58,620 nucleotides of DNA from an uncultured Paracoccus sp. GTDB lineage: Bacteria > Pseudomonadota > Alphaproteobacteria > Rhodobacterales > Rhodobacteraceae. The notes beneath the pieces were generated by a model that saw nothing but the letters and a program-made list of their open reading frames with translations, made no database searches and was not told the DNA's origin. Position numbers and translations under genes: made by a program. Numbering within the stretch: position 1 is the first letter of the stretch; the number at the start of each line of letters is the position of its first letter. Location of the stretch: assembly GCA_934533075.1 (NCBI GenBank), contig CAKTBJ010000017.1, forward strand, positions 1 through 58,620, written 5' to 3'. Below, piece after piece: positions 40,230 through 48,992 of this stretch.

Positions 40230-41218
40230 TGGTTCACGAACAGCGTGTCGAGGATGGCGCCCTCGGCCAGGTGCTCCTCGGCGATCTGCTCCCAGCCGCC
40301 GAAGACCTCCTCGACCGTGACCAGCTTCAGCTCCGGGAACTGGGCGGCGAATTCGGCCTTGACCGCCTCGTCATGGATGCGGTTGCCGTGCTGGGCCAGA
40401 ATGCGCTGGCCCTCGGCGGAATAGAGGAAATCGAGATAGGCCTTGGAAACCTCAAGGTTTCCGTTGCGCTCGGCATTGGGGGTCACGATGGCGACCGGGA
40501 ATTCCGCCAGCACGCTCAGCGAGGGCGTCACCTGCTCGAAGCCCTGATCGGCATAGAGCTTGGCGATCTGCATGGTCTCGGCCTCGAAGGTGATCAGCAC
40601 GTCGCCGATATTGCGCTCGGCGAAGGTGGCGGTGGCGGCGCGCCCGCCGGTGTCGAAGACCGGGACGTTGGCGAACAGCTTGCCGACGAAATCCTGCGCG
40701 GCCGCGTGGTCGCCGCCATTGGCATCCAGCGCATAGGCATAGGCGGCCAGATAGGTATAGCGCGCGTTGCCGCTGGTCTTGGGATTGGGGAAGATCACCT
40801 CGACGCCCTCGGCGATCAGGTCGTCCCAGTCCTCGATCCCCTTGGGATTGTCCTTGCGCACCAGGAACGAGGGCAGCGAGTAATAGGGCGAGGCATTGTT
40901 CGGGAACGCCTCGCGCCAGCCGGCATCGACCAGCCCGCCATCGGCCAGCGCCTGGATATCGGTGGACTGGTTGAAGGTCACCAGATCGGCCGGCAGCCCC
41001 TCCAGGATCTTCCGCGCCTGCTTGGACGAGCCGTCATGCGACTGGTCGATGGTGACATCGCGCCCGGTCTCGGCCTTCCAATGCGCGGCGAAGGCGGGAT
41101 TGACGGCGGCGAACAGCTCGCGCGCGATGTCGTAAGACACGTTGAGGATGGCGTCCTGCGCGGTGGCGGGCGCGGCGAGGCCCAGCGTCAGGGCGGCGGC
41201 AAGCAGGCGGGTTTTCAC
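40226..41218 (-). CDS. sbp: Sulfate-binding periplasmic protein (Sbp/CysP)
   Basis: Periplasmic sulfate/thiosulfate-binding protein of 330 residues. I choose GTG 41218: it overlaps the cysA stop (GTGA), has AAGGAGA eight bases upstream, and yields a normal signal peptide (KTRLLAAALTLGLAAPATAQ). The longer open frame to 41443 is out of context. Binding-site motifs typical of Sbp/CysP are VSYDIARELFAAVNPAF and QSHDGSSKQARKILEGLPAD with the oxyanion-contact serines. VTFNQSTDIQALAD, NPKTSGNARYTYLAAYAYAL and GRAATATFAERNIGDVLIT follow. It delivers sulfate to CysTWA. Sbp versus CysP cannot be separated from the sequence alone. Confidence 0.94.
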   Translation of the reverse strand: MKTRLLAAALTLGLAAPATAQDAILNVSYDIARELFAAVNPAFAAHWKAETGRDVTIDQSHDGSSKQARKILEGLPADLVTFNQSTDIQALADGGLVDAGWREAFPNNASPYYSLPSFLVRKDNPKGIEDWDDLIAEGVEVIFPNPKTSGNARYTYLAAYAYALDANGGDHAAAQDFVGKLFANVPVFDTGGRAATATFAERNIGDVLITFEAETMQIAKLYADQGFEQVTPSLSVLAEFPVAIVTPNAERNGNLEVSKAYLDFLYSAEGQRILAQHGNRIHDEAVKAEFAAQFPELKLVTVEEVFGGWEQIAEEHLAEGAILDTLFVNQ

Positions 41219-42351
41219 AGTCGGTTCTCCTTGAAGGCGGAAACGGGGGGCATGATCACGTTGTCGGGCAGGCTGCCGGCCGGCGGGCCGGCGGCGGTTG
41301 CGGTGTCGGAGGCCCGGCCGGGGAAGATCCGGCCGGCCTCGGCGCGCAGCAGGACGGGCTGGCCGATCTCCAGCCGGCCGGCCTGACGGCGCGGCATGCC
41401 GGCCTCGATGGCGGCTCCGCCGGCGCGCTCCATCCGCAGCCACAGCAGTGCGCCGGTCGAGGTGATCTCGGCCACGCGGAACCGGCCCTCCGGGTCGGGC
41501 AGCACGGCGATGTCGGAGGGGCGCAGGAACAGGGTCGCCGGCCCGTCGGCCATGCCGCGGCGCGCCAGACCGGTCAGGTCGAAGCCCGGCGCCTCGGCGC
41601 GGCCCTGCCGCATCGTGACCGGCACCTCGGCCGTCAGGCCGACGAAGCGGGCCACGAAGGGCGATGCGGGGTGGTCATAGATCTCGTCGGGATGGCCGAT
41701 CTGCTCGATCCGGCCGGCGCCCATGACGACGACACGATCCGCCAGCTCGAACGCCTCCTCCTGATCGTGGGTCACGAAGACGGTGGTGGTGCCGCTGGCC
41801 TCGTGCACCCCGCGCAGCCAGCGGCGCAGGTCGCGGCGGACCTGCGCGTCCAGCGCGCCGAACGGCTCGTCCAGCAGCAGCAGCCGGGGCGAGATCGCCA
41901 GCGCCCGCCCCAGCGCCACCCGCTGGCGCTGGCCGCCCGACAGTTCCGACGGATAGCGGTCGGCCAGCGCGTCGATCTGGAGGAAATGCAGCAATTCCCA
42001 CACCCTGGCCTCGATCTGCGCCTTGGGCGGGCGCTGGCTGCGCGGCAGGACGGTCAGGCCGAAGGCGATATTGTCGCGCACCTTCATATGCGAAAACAGC
42101 GCGTAGTGCTGGAACACGAAGCCGGTGCGGCGATCCTGCGCGGTCTTGGCCAGCCAGTCCTCGCCATCCACCGACAGGTTGCCGGCATCGGGCCAGTCCA
42201 GCCCGGCGATGATGCGCAGCAGCGTGGTCTTGCCCGAGCCGGAAGGGCCGAGCAGGGCGACCAGCTCGCCCCTGGCGATGTCGAGGTCGATGCCGCGCAG
42301 CACCTCGGTCCTGCCGAAGCGGCGCGTCATGTTGGCGATCGAAAGGCCCAT
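41215..42351 (-). CDS. cysA: Sulfate/thiosulfate ABC transporter ATPase CysA
   Basis: Cytoplasmic ATPase of 378 residues for sulfate import. It has Walker A GPSGSGKTTL, Q-loop FVFQHYALFSHMKVRDNIAFGL, signature LSGGQRQRV, Walker B LLLLDEPFGALD and switch His in VTHDQEEAFELAD. The C-terminal regulatory TOBE-like part includes ATLFLRPSDIAVLPD. The N-terminal MGLSIANMTRRFGRTEVLRG is typical. The C-terminal 40 residues are proline/glycine-rich and longer than in E. coli CysA. As the first gene of the operon its promoter must lie in the 220 bases before 42573; no CysB-type site is recognised with confidence. Confidence 0.93.
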   Translation of the reverse strand: MGLSIANMTRRFGRTEVLRGIDLDIARGELVALLGPSGSGKTTLLRIIAGLDWPDAGNLSVDGEDWLAKTAQDRRTGFVFQHYALFSHMKVRDNIAFGLTVLPRSQRPPKAQIEARVWELLHFLQIDALADRYPSELSGGQRQRVALGRALAISPRLLLLDEPFGALDAQVRRDLRRWLRGVHEASGTTTVFVTHDQEEAFELADRVVVMGAGRIEQIGHPDEIYDHPASPFVARFVGLTAEVPVTMRQGRAEAPGFDLTGLARRGMADGPATLFLRPSDIAVLPDPEGRFRVAEITSTGALLWLRMERAGGAAIEAGMPRRQAGRLEIGQPVLLRAEAGRIFPGRASDTATAAGPPAGSLPDNVIMPPVSAFKENRL

Positions 42352-42505
42352 GTTTCCCGTCCCATATCCCAGGCGCGGAAGCTATGGGCCGGACGGGGGA
42401 AAGCCAAGAAAACGAACCGGGCGATTTTTCCGGGATTTTGGAAGATGGCTGCCCTGTGGGGCGGCGAAGGAAAAGAATATCCTCATGGCGGCCCGAATCC
42501 CGAGG

Positions 42506-42529
42506 GGCGGGGCAAGATTCTTCCCCGCC
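42506..42529 (-). terminator. Possible terminator after the DUF2817 gene
   Basis: GGCGGGG and CCCCGCC form a 7-base stem that can extend through AAG/CTT around an ATT loop with one bulged base. It lies about 44 bases beyond the minus-strand DUF2817 stop and upstream of cysA. Confidence 0.45.
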
Positions 42530-42572
42530 GCCCGTTGCCGCCCCACCGCCGCCCGGCCGTCCGGGGCCGCCG

Positions 42573-43667
42573 TTACCGCCCGCCTTGCCGCGCGGCCAGA
42601 CCCGCGAGGCCCTGGCGCACGACCTCCAGCCCGCGCGCGACCACCGCCTGCCGCCATTCCGGTTCGGCGGGATTGAAGGCGTGGGACAGGCCGGCCTTGA
42701 CCCGATCCCATGCGGGATTGTCCCGGAACCCGTTCAGCCACAGCCAGCCGTCGAGGCGCACGGCGTCCTGCACCACCTGCGGCGCGCGGGTGCCGAATTC
42801 CAGCCCGATCGGGGTCCATTCGACGCCCGGCGCCGCCCGGCGCCAGCCGTCGAGGATCGAGGCCTTGCTGCCCGCATAGCTGGTTGCGTCGGATTTGGTA
42901 TGCGCGACATGGCCATACCAGCCGCCGGCGCGGCGCCCCTCGTCGCTGTCGGGGCTTTCGCCGCTGAGGCATTCGCCGAATCCGAAGGGGCCGAGGCCGG
43001 TATGGATGTCGATCAGCCCCGCCCGCCGCGCCGTGCCGAGGCAGCCATCCGCCACCGCCTGCACCGTCCGCGACGACCATGACGGGCCGCTGCCGCCATA
43101 GAACAGCCCGTCCGGGTGGCCATACTGGCCCAGCTTGACGGCGTTGCGCAGCGCGATATCGCCGGCCTCGGCGCCAAAGGCGGCCAGCAGGGCATCCGAC
43201 CGTGCGATGGCCTCCCCGGACAGGTCGTCGGGGATGATGAAGCCGGCGATGGCGTCATAGCCGGGATTCGACAGGTCGCCGGGATCGTCCCAGTCCACGA
43301 AATGCCGGTTGAGGTCGATATTGTCCTCGTTGAAGCGGCGGTTCCACGCAAAGCCCCACGGGTTGATGGCATGGACCAGCACCAGCGCCGTATCGGGCGG
43401 CAGGTCGCGCAGGCCGGCATCCTGCAACACCGCCGCCTGGATGGCCGAGCCGGCGAAACCCTCGGCGCCGTGCAGCCCCGATTCGACGATCAGCACATTC
43501 GACGCATGGGCCGGTCCCAGCACCGCCAGATCGGTCGCCAGCGCCTCGCCCTCCGGGCCGGCCAGCGGGTGCTCGAAGCTTCGGACGCGGGCGCCGGCCT
43601 CGCGGCACAGGGTCAGGAACTTGCGCCGGCAATCCGCATAAGTGGCGGCGAACGGGTTGGTATGCAT
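42573..43667 (-). CDS. DUF2817 family, M14 carboxypeptidase-like protein
   Basis: A 364-residue cytoplasmic protein of the DUF2817 family, related to zinc carboxypeptidases of clan MC (M14). Likely zinc and catalytic motifs are ESGLHGAEGFAGSA (His and Glu of an HxxE-type motif), LVLVHAINPWGFAWNRRFNE, NIDLNRHFVDWDDP and LIDIHTGLGPFGFGE (second zinc His). A C-terminal GLEFGTRAPQVVQDAV glutamate follows. It could hydrolyse a peptide or amidated amino acid. It is divergently transcribed from the oligopeptide-type transporter operon with a 100-base gap, so the transporter may supply its substrate. No signal peptide is present. Confidence 0.85.
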   Translation of the reverse strand: MHTNPFAATYADCRRKFLTLCREAGARVRSFEHPLAGPEGEALATDLAVLGPAHASNVLIVESGLHGAEGFAGSAIQAAVLQDAGLRDLPPDTALVLVHAINPWGFAWNRRFNEDNIDLNRHFVDWDDPGDLSNPGYDAIAGFIIPDDLSGEAIARSDALLAAFGAEAGDIALRNAVKLGQYGHPDGLFYGGSGPSWSSRTVQAVADGCLGTARRAGLIDIHTGLGPFGFGECLSGESPDSDEGRRAGGWYGHVAHTKSDATSYAGSKASILDGWRRAAPGVEWTPIGLEFGTRAPQVVQDAVRLDGWLWLNGFRDNPAWDRVKAGLSHAFNPAEPEWRQAVVARGLEVVRQGLAGLAARQGGR

Positions 43668-43767
43668 GTTGCGAAGCCTCCGGGTGGCCGATAGTCTTGC
43701 GGGAGGACAGCAGTTTTCTCAACCCTCGGGGCCAGATTTCGGCAACGGAAACCACAGGGAAAAGCGG

Positions 43768-45291
43768 ATGAACCGGATTCTGGGGAAGGCGGCCGTGGTC
43801 GCGCTGGGGGCCTTGGCGCCCGTGACGGCGATGGCGGGGCCGGCCGACGACACCTTGCGCGTGGCCGTCACCCGCGAGACCGATTTCATCGACCCCATCC
43901 ATACCAGCAGCGCCGACGGCGACCTGTTCGGCACGGTGCTGTTCGACACGCTGATCTATGTCGACCGCGCCACCCGCGAATACAGGCCCCTGCTGGCCGA
44001 ATCCTGGACCTGGCCGGACGACACCACCGTCGAGTTCCGCCTGCGCGAGGGGATCACCTTCCACAACGGCGAGGCCTTCGATGCCGACGATGTGGTCTAT
44101 ACCTTCGGCCTGCTGATGGACATGGACAACAACTTCCGCCAGCAGCGCCAGGATTTCGGCAATATCGTGGCGGTCGAGAAGCTGGACCCCCTGACCGTCC
44201 GGGTCACGCTGGGCCAGCCGCAACCCACCTTCGAGGATGTTCTGGCCTCGCGCATCGCCATCTGGCCCGACGAATACACGGCCGAGCACGGCCACCTGAT
44301 CCACGGCAGCGCCCCGGTGGGCACCGGTCCCTATCGGCTGGCCGAGATGACGATGGGCAGCAGCTATACGCTGGAGGCGAACCCCGACTACTTCGCCGCC
44401 ACGCGCCCGGCGGCCTCGATCGGGACGGTGAATGTCCGCGTCATCCCCGAGATCCAGACCCAGATCGCCGAAGTCATGTCCGGCCAGCTCGACCTGGCGC
44501 TGAACTTCACCCCGGCGGATGCGGCCATGCTGGAGGGCTATCCGGGCGTGCAGGTCCAATACGGCCCGGCGACGCGGATGTTCTTCCTGTCGATGGATGC
44601 GGCGGGCGAGGGCGACAACCCCCTCGCCAGCCAGCAGGTGCGCGAGGCCATCGCCCGCGCCATCGACCGGCCCGAGATGACCGCCGCCCTGATCAGCCCC
44701 GACGCGCCGGCCCTGACCAGCCAGTGCAACCCGGCGCAGGCCTTCTGCCTGACCGACATCCAGCCCGACCTGGCCCATGACCCGGACAAGGCCCGCGCCC
44801 TTCTGGCCGAGGCCGGCTATGGCGACGGGCTGTCGCTGAACCTGATGGCCGAGGCCAGCCTGCGCCCCATCGCCGAGGCCATCCAGGGCTATCTGGGGCA
44901 GGTCGGCATCCAGGTCGCGATCGAGACCATGCCGCTGCCGGCATGGCGCGACCGCTATATCGCCGGCGAGTCGCAGATGAGCATCGTGGGCTGGGGCGCC
45001 GGCGTGACCTCGGCGGATGTGTCGAACACGCTGGGCATCTTCTTCAACGGCTCTTCGACCGATTACGTGCGGGATGCCGACCTGACCGCATGGACCGCCG
45101 AGGCCCTGCGCGAAACCGACCCGGAAAAGCGCACCGCGCTTTACCGGCAGGTCTATACCCGCATCAACGAACAGGCCTATGTCGTGCCGCTTTACGGCGC
45201 GGTCGCCACCTATGTCACCGCCGAGACGGTCGATTTCCCGGTGCCGGTCATGGATTTCCCCGACCTGTCGCTGGTCGGCTGGCGGGACTGA
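43768..45291 (+). CDS. Peptide-type ABC transporter substrate-binding protein
   Basis: Periplasmic binding protein of family SBP_bac_5 (class II/cluster C, dipeptide/oligopeptide/nickel/opine), 507 residues. It has a Sec signal peptide, MNRILGKAAVVALGALAPVTAMAG. Conserved blocks are VTRETDFIDPIHTSSADGD, YRPLLAESWTWPDDTTVEF with RLREGITFHNGEAFDADDV (the SBP_bac_5 signature), GTGPYRLAEMTMGSSYTLEANPD and VREAIARAIDRPEM. Ligand unknown. ATG 43768 follows CAGGGAAA. It opens an operon with two permeases and two ATPases, forming a complete importer, and faces a divergent peptidase-like gene. Confidence 0.92.
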   Translation: MNRILGKAAVVALGALAPVTAMAGPADDTLRVAVTRETDFIDPIHTSSADGDLFGTVLFDTLIYVDRATREYRPLLAESWTWPDDTTVEFRLREGITFHNGEAFDADDVVYTFGLLMDMDNNFRQQRQDFGNIVAVEKLDPLTVRVTLGQPQPTFEDVLASRIAIWPDEYTAEHGHLIHGSAPVGTGPYRLAEMTMGSSYTLEANPDYFAATRPAASIGTVNVRVIPEIQTQIAEVMSGQLDLALNFTPADAAMLEGYPGVQVQYGPATRMFFLSMDAAGEGDNPLASQQVREAIARAIDRPEMTAALISPDAPALTSQCNPAQAFCLTDIQPDLAHDPDKARALLAEAGYGDGLSLNLMAEASLRPIAEAIQGYLGQVGIQVAIETMPLPAWRDRYIAGESQMSIVGWGAGVTSADVSNTLGIFFNGSSTDYVRDADLTAWTAEALRETDPEKRTALYRQVYTRINEQAYVVPLYGAVATYVTAETVDFPVPVMDFPDLSLVGWRD

Positions 45292-45304
45292 GGCCGGCGC
45301 GCGG

Positions 45305-46222
45305 ATGCTGGCCTATGCCCGCGACAAGCTGATCCTGTCGGTTCTGGTCCTGCTGACCGTCTCGCTGATCGGCTTTGCCCTGCTGCGGGTGTCGGGCGAT
45401 CTGGCGGTCAGCCTCGCGGGCGAGAACGCCACGGCGGCGCAGATCGAGGAACTGCGCCAGCGGCTGGGGCTGGATCGCTCGCTGCTGGTCCAGTATCTGG
45501 ACTGGCTGTCCCATGCGCTGCGCGGCGATCTGGGCGCCTCGTTCTTCACGCAGGAGCCGGTGGCGAAGCTGTTCGCCCAGCGGATCGGCGTCACCGCGGC
45601 GATGGCGCTTTCGGCGCTGGTGCTGGCGCTGGCGGTCAGCATCCCGCTGGGCACCGTGGCGGCGCTGCGGCCGAATAGCTGGATCGACCGGCTGGCCAGC
45701 GTGCTGGCGCTGGGCGGGCAGGCGCTGCCGGGCTTCTGGCTGGGGCTGATGATGATCTCGCTGTTCGGGGTCACGCTGCGCTGGCTGCCGATCTCCGGCT
45801 CGGCCACGCCGGCGCATTTCGTGCTGCCGGTGGCGGTGCTGGCGATGGGGGCGGTGCCGGCGCTGATGCGGCTGATGCGCTCGGGGATGCTGGAGGTGCT
45901 GGAGCAGGACTATATCCGCACGGCACGGTCCAAGGGGCTGCCGGTGGGGGTGATCCTGTTGCGCCATGCCCTGCGCAACGCCCTGCTGCCGGTGGTGTCG
46001 CTGGCGGCGGTTCAACTGGGCGCGCTGCTGGGCGGCTCGGTCATCGTCGAGACCGTCTTCGCCATCGAGGGCATCGGGCTGCTGACCTATCGCTCGATCC
46101 AGCGCAACGACTTTCCGGTGGTGCAGGCGATGCTGGTCTTCGTCTCGGTCTGCTATGTGCTGCTGACGCTGCTGGCCGACCTGCTGAACGCATGGCTCGA
46201 CCCCCGGCTGCTGGAGGAGTGA
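45305..46222 (+). CDS. Peptide-type ABC transporter permease (DppB-like)
   Basis: Inner-membrane permease of 305 residues, first of two. The family pattern is complete. The N-terminal helix KLILSVLVLLTVSLIGFALL is followed by a periplasmic loop with QIEELRQRLGLDRSLLVQYLDW, and RGDLGASFFTQEPVAKLFAQRI comes next. Several helices and the EAA-like loop RTARSKGLPVGVILLRHALRNALLPVV follow, and it ends with VETVFAIEGIGLLTYRSIQRND. ATG 45305 lies 13 bases after the binding-protein stop. The TGA overlaps the next ATG by one base (TGATG). Confidence 0.93.
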   Translation: MLAYARDKLILSVLVLLTVSLIGFALLRVSGDLAVSLAGENATAAQIEELRQRLGLDRSLLVQYLDWLSHALRGDLGASFFTQEPVAKLFAQRIGVTAAMALSALVLALAVSIPLGTVAALRPNSWIDRLASVLALGGQALPGFWLGLMMISLFGVTLRWLPISGSATPAHFVLPVAVLAMGAVPALMRLMRSGMLEVLEQDYIRTARSKGLPVGVILLRHALRNALLPVVSLAAVQLGALLGGSVIVETVFAIEGIGLLTYRSIQRNDFPVVQAMLVFVSVCYVLLTLLADLLNAWLDPRLLEE

Positions 46223-47094
46223 TGCCGGCCCTCGCCCCCCTTCGCCGCCGTCCGGGCCTGAGGCGCGCCCTGCGCCACGGCGGGCTGGTCTTCGGCGTGT
46301 CGGTGGTGGCGCTGATGGTGCTGGTGGCCGTGCTCGCGCCGCTGATCGCGCCCCATGACCCGGCGGCGCAGAGCCTGACCAACCGCCTGATCCCCCCGCG
46401 CTGGATGGAGGGCGGCAGCCCCGCGCATCTGCTGGGCACCGACCATCTGGGGCGCGACTATCTCAGCCGGCTGATCTGGGGGGCGCGGGTCTCGCTGACC
46501 GTGGGCCTTTCGGTGATGGTCCTGTCCGGCGTGATCGGCACCTTCCTGGGCTTTCTGGGCGGCTATTTCGGCGGCCGGGTCGATGCGGTGGTGATGTATG
46601 TCATCACCACCCGGCTGAGCATGCCCGGCCTGCTGGTGGCGCTGGCGATGATGTCGCTGCTGGGTGGCTCGCTGTGGACGATGATCCTGGTGCTGGGTCT
46701 GCTGTTCTGGGACCGCTATGCCGTGGTGGTGCGCACCGCCACCCGCCAGTTGCGCAAGGCCGAGTTCGTGGCGGCGGCGCAGGTCGCCGGGGCCTCGCAG
46801 GCGCGGGTGATCTGGTCCGAGATCCGCCCCAATGTCATGCACCACATCCTCGTCGTCGCCACGCTGGAAATGGCGATGGCGATCCTCAGCGAGGCCAGCC
46901 TGTCCTTTCTCGGCCTCGGCATCCAGCCGCCGACACCCTCCTGGGGGATCATGATCGCGGAGGGGCGCAACTTCCTGTTCGCAAAGCCCTATCTGGTCTG
47001 GATTCCGGGGCTGGCGATCTCGCTGCTGGTGCTGGCGATCAACATCCTCGGCGACGGGCTGCGCGATGTCACCCAGCCCGAGGGGCGGCGATGA
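46222..47094 (+). CDS. Peptide-type ABC transporter permease (DppC-like)
   Basis: Inner-membrane permease of 290 residues, partner of the DppB-like gene. It has a first helix LVFGVSVVALMVLVAVLAPL and the diagnostic LLGTDHLGRDYLSRLIWGAR block. SLTVGLSVMVLSGVIGTFLGF, the EAA loop AAAQVAGASQARVIWSEIRPNV, and LEMAMAILSEASLSFLGLGI with PPTPSWGIM follow; all are standard for DppC/OppC. ATG 46222 shares a base with the previous stop. Its own stop overlaps the ATPase gene by four bases. Confidence 0.93.
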   Translation: MPALAPLRRRPGLRRALRHGGLVFGVSVVALMVLVAVLAPLIAPHDPAAQSLTNRLIPPRWMEGGSPAHLLGTDHLGRDYLSRLIWGARVSLTVGLSVMVLSGVIGTFLGFLGGYFGGRVDAVVMYVITTRLSMPGLLVALAMMSLLGGSLWTMILVLGLLFWDRYAVVVRTATRQLRKAEFVAAAQVAGASQARVIWSEIRPNVMHHILVVATLEMAMAILSEASLSFLGLGIQPPTPSWGIMIAEGRNFLFAKPYLVWIPGLAISLLVLAINILGDGLRDVTQPEGRR

Positions 47095-48059
47095 GCGCCC
47101 TGCTGGAGATCGAGGACCTGCATGTGGACATTCCCGGCGCGGCGGGGGTGCTGCGGGCGCTGCGCGGCGTCAGCCTGCGCATCGAGGCGGGCGAGACCTT
47201 CGCCATCGTGGGCGAATCCGGCTGCGGCAAGTCGCTGACCGCGATGTCGGCGCTGGGCCTGCTGCCGCGCGCCGCCCGGCTGCGCTGCACGGCGCTGCGC
47301 TTCGACGGGCGCGACCTCTCGGGCCTGTCGCAACGCGGCTGGAACGCGCTGCGCGGGCCGCAGATCGCGGCGATCTTTCAGGAGCCGATGACGGCGCTGA
47401 ACCCGGTCATGCCGATCCGCGCCCAGATGGTCGAGGCCTATGTCAGCCACGGGCTGGGCGATGCCGCCGCCGCCCGCCGCCGCGCCGAGGACCTGCTGGA
47501 GCGTGTGGGCGTGGTGCCGGTCGCGCGGCGCATGGCGCAGTTTCCGCATCAGATGTCCGGGGGCCTGCGCCAGCGGGTGATGATCGCGATGGCGCTGATG
47601 TGCCGCCCCCGGCTGATGATCGCGGACGAGCCGACGACCGCGCTGGACGTAACCACGCAGGTCGAGATCCTCAAACTGTTGCAGGAGTTGCAGCGCGATA
47701 CCGGCATGGCGCTGATGCTGATCACCCACGACCTGGGTGTCGTCGCCCATGTGGCCGAGCGCATGGCGGTCATGTATGCCGGCGAGGTGGTCGAGACCGG
47801 ACCCGCCGCGCAGGTCATCACCGCGCCGGCGCATCCCTATACCGCCGCGCTGCTGCGCTGCCTGCCGGTTCAGGCCAGCCGCGACCTGCCGCTGGTGCCG
47901 ATCCCCGGCGTCGTCCCGGCCCTGTTCGGCGCGCTGGAGGGCTGCGCCTTCCGCAACCGCTGCCCGCAGGCGCAGGACCGTTGCGCCGGGCCGATCCCGT
48001 GGCGGGTGCGCGGCTCCGGCGGCTATCGCTGCGTGCTGGCCGAGGGGGCCGCGCCATGA
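47091..48059 (+). CDS. Peptide-type ABC transporter ATPase (DppD-like)
   Basis: ATPase of 322 residues with Walker [26 protein letters not shown]-loop region, signature [15 protein letters not shown], Walker [13 protein letters not shown] and switch [12 protein letters not shown]. The C-terminal oligopeptide/dipeptide transporter domain contains [11 protein letters not shown] and the cysteine-rich [15 protein letters not shown], which in related ATPases may hold an iron-sulfur cluster. The ATG overlaps the DppC-like stop and the stop overlaps the next ATPase gene. Confidence 0.93.
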   Translation: MSALLEIEDLHVDIPGAAGVLRALRGVSLRIEAGETFAIVGESGCGKSLTAMSALGLLPRAARLRCTALRFDGRDLSGLSQRGWNALRGPQIAAIFQEPMTALNPVMPIRAQMVEAYVSHGLGDAAAARRRAEDLLERVGVVPVARRMAQFPHQMSGGLRQRVMIAMALMCRPRLMIADEPTTALDVTTQVEILKLLQELQRDTGMALMLITHDLGVVAHVAERMAVMYAGEVVETGPAAQVITAPAHPYTAALLRCLPVQASRDLPLVPIPGVVPALFGALEGCAFRNRCPQAQDRCAGPIPWRVRGSGGYRCVLAEGAAP

Positions 48060-48877
48060 ATCCGGTTCTGGAATTGCGGGATGTGAGCCTGTCCTTCCGC
48101 CAGCGGCGCGGACTGTTCGGCCGGACGAGCGAGATTCCGGCGCTGCGCGGGGTCTCGCTGCGGCTGGAGGCGGGGCAGGTGCTGGGCGTCGTGGGCGAAT
48201 CCGGCTCGGGCAAGTCCACGCTGGCGCGGCTGGTACTGCGGCTGCTGCGCGCCGACAGCGGGGCGGTGCTGATCGAGGGACAGGACCATCGCCGCCTGAC
48301 CCCGCGCGATTTCGCCGCCGCCGTGCAGCCGGTGTTCCAGGACCCTTATTCCTCGCTGAACCCCAAGCGCAGCCTGTCGCAGATCCTCCAGATGCCGCTG
48401 GTCCTGCGCGGCGTGCCGGCATCCGCCCGCGTTGCGCAGGCGCGCGCGATGCTGGATCGCGTTGGCCTGCCGCAGCGGCTGCTGGAGTCCTATCCGAACC
48501 AGCTTTCCGGCGGCCAGCGCCAGCGGGTGGCGATCGCCCGCGCGCTGATGGTGCGTCCCCGCCTGCTGATCTGCGACGAGCCGACCTCGGCGCTGGACGT
48601 GTCGGTGCAGGCGCAGATTCTGGCGTTGTTCGACGATTTGCGGCGGGAATTCGGGCTGACCTGCCTGTTCATCAGCCACAACCTCGCCGTGGTCGAGCGG
48701 ATCGCGGATCAGGTCGCCGTCATGTATCGCGGCCAGGTGGTCGAGAGCGGCGCCGGCCGCGCCTTCTTCGACGGGCCGACGCATCCCTATTCGCGGCTGC
48801 TGCTGGCCTCGACCCTGCCGCCGGTGCCGGGCCGGCCCTTGCCGGATGTGACCCGCAGCTTCGAGCCGGGGGGCTGA
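48056..48877 (+). CDS. Peptide-type ABC transporter ATPase (DppF-like, short)
   Basis: Second ATPase, 273 residues. It has Walker A GESGSGKSTLARL, the QPVFQDPYSSLNPKRSL Q-loop block typical of DppF/OppF, signature LSGGQRQRVAIARAL, Walker B LLICDEPTSALD and switch SHNLAVVERIAD. The C terminus ends soon after THPYSRLLLASTLPP and lacks the cysteine-containing extension seen in its DppD-like partner; short DppF-type subunits of this kind are not rare. It completes the five-gene importer started at 43768. Confidence 0.92.
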   Translation: MNPVLELRDVSLSFRQRRGLFGRTSEIPALRGVSLRLEAGQVLGVVGESGSGKSTLARLVLRLLRADSGAVLIEGQDHRRLTPRDFAAAVQPVFQDPYSSLNPKRSLSQILQMPLVLRGVPASARVAQARAMLDRVGLPQRLLESYPNQLSGGQRQRVAIARALMVRPRLLICDEPTSALDVSVQAQILALFDDLRREFGLTCLFISHNLAVVERIADQVAVMYRGQVVESGAGRAFFDGPTHPYSRLLLASTLPPVPGRPLPDVTRSFEPGG

Positions 48878-48992
48878 GACGTGCGGCCCCGCCGTGCGTC
48901 CCGTGCGATCGCCGCCCCGTGTATCGGCTTCCCCGCCGCGATCGTGCTATCCTGACGCCACCGCCCGCGTATGGGCCGGGCAGGGGGCGGGA

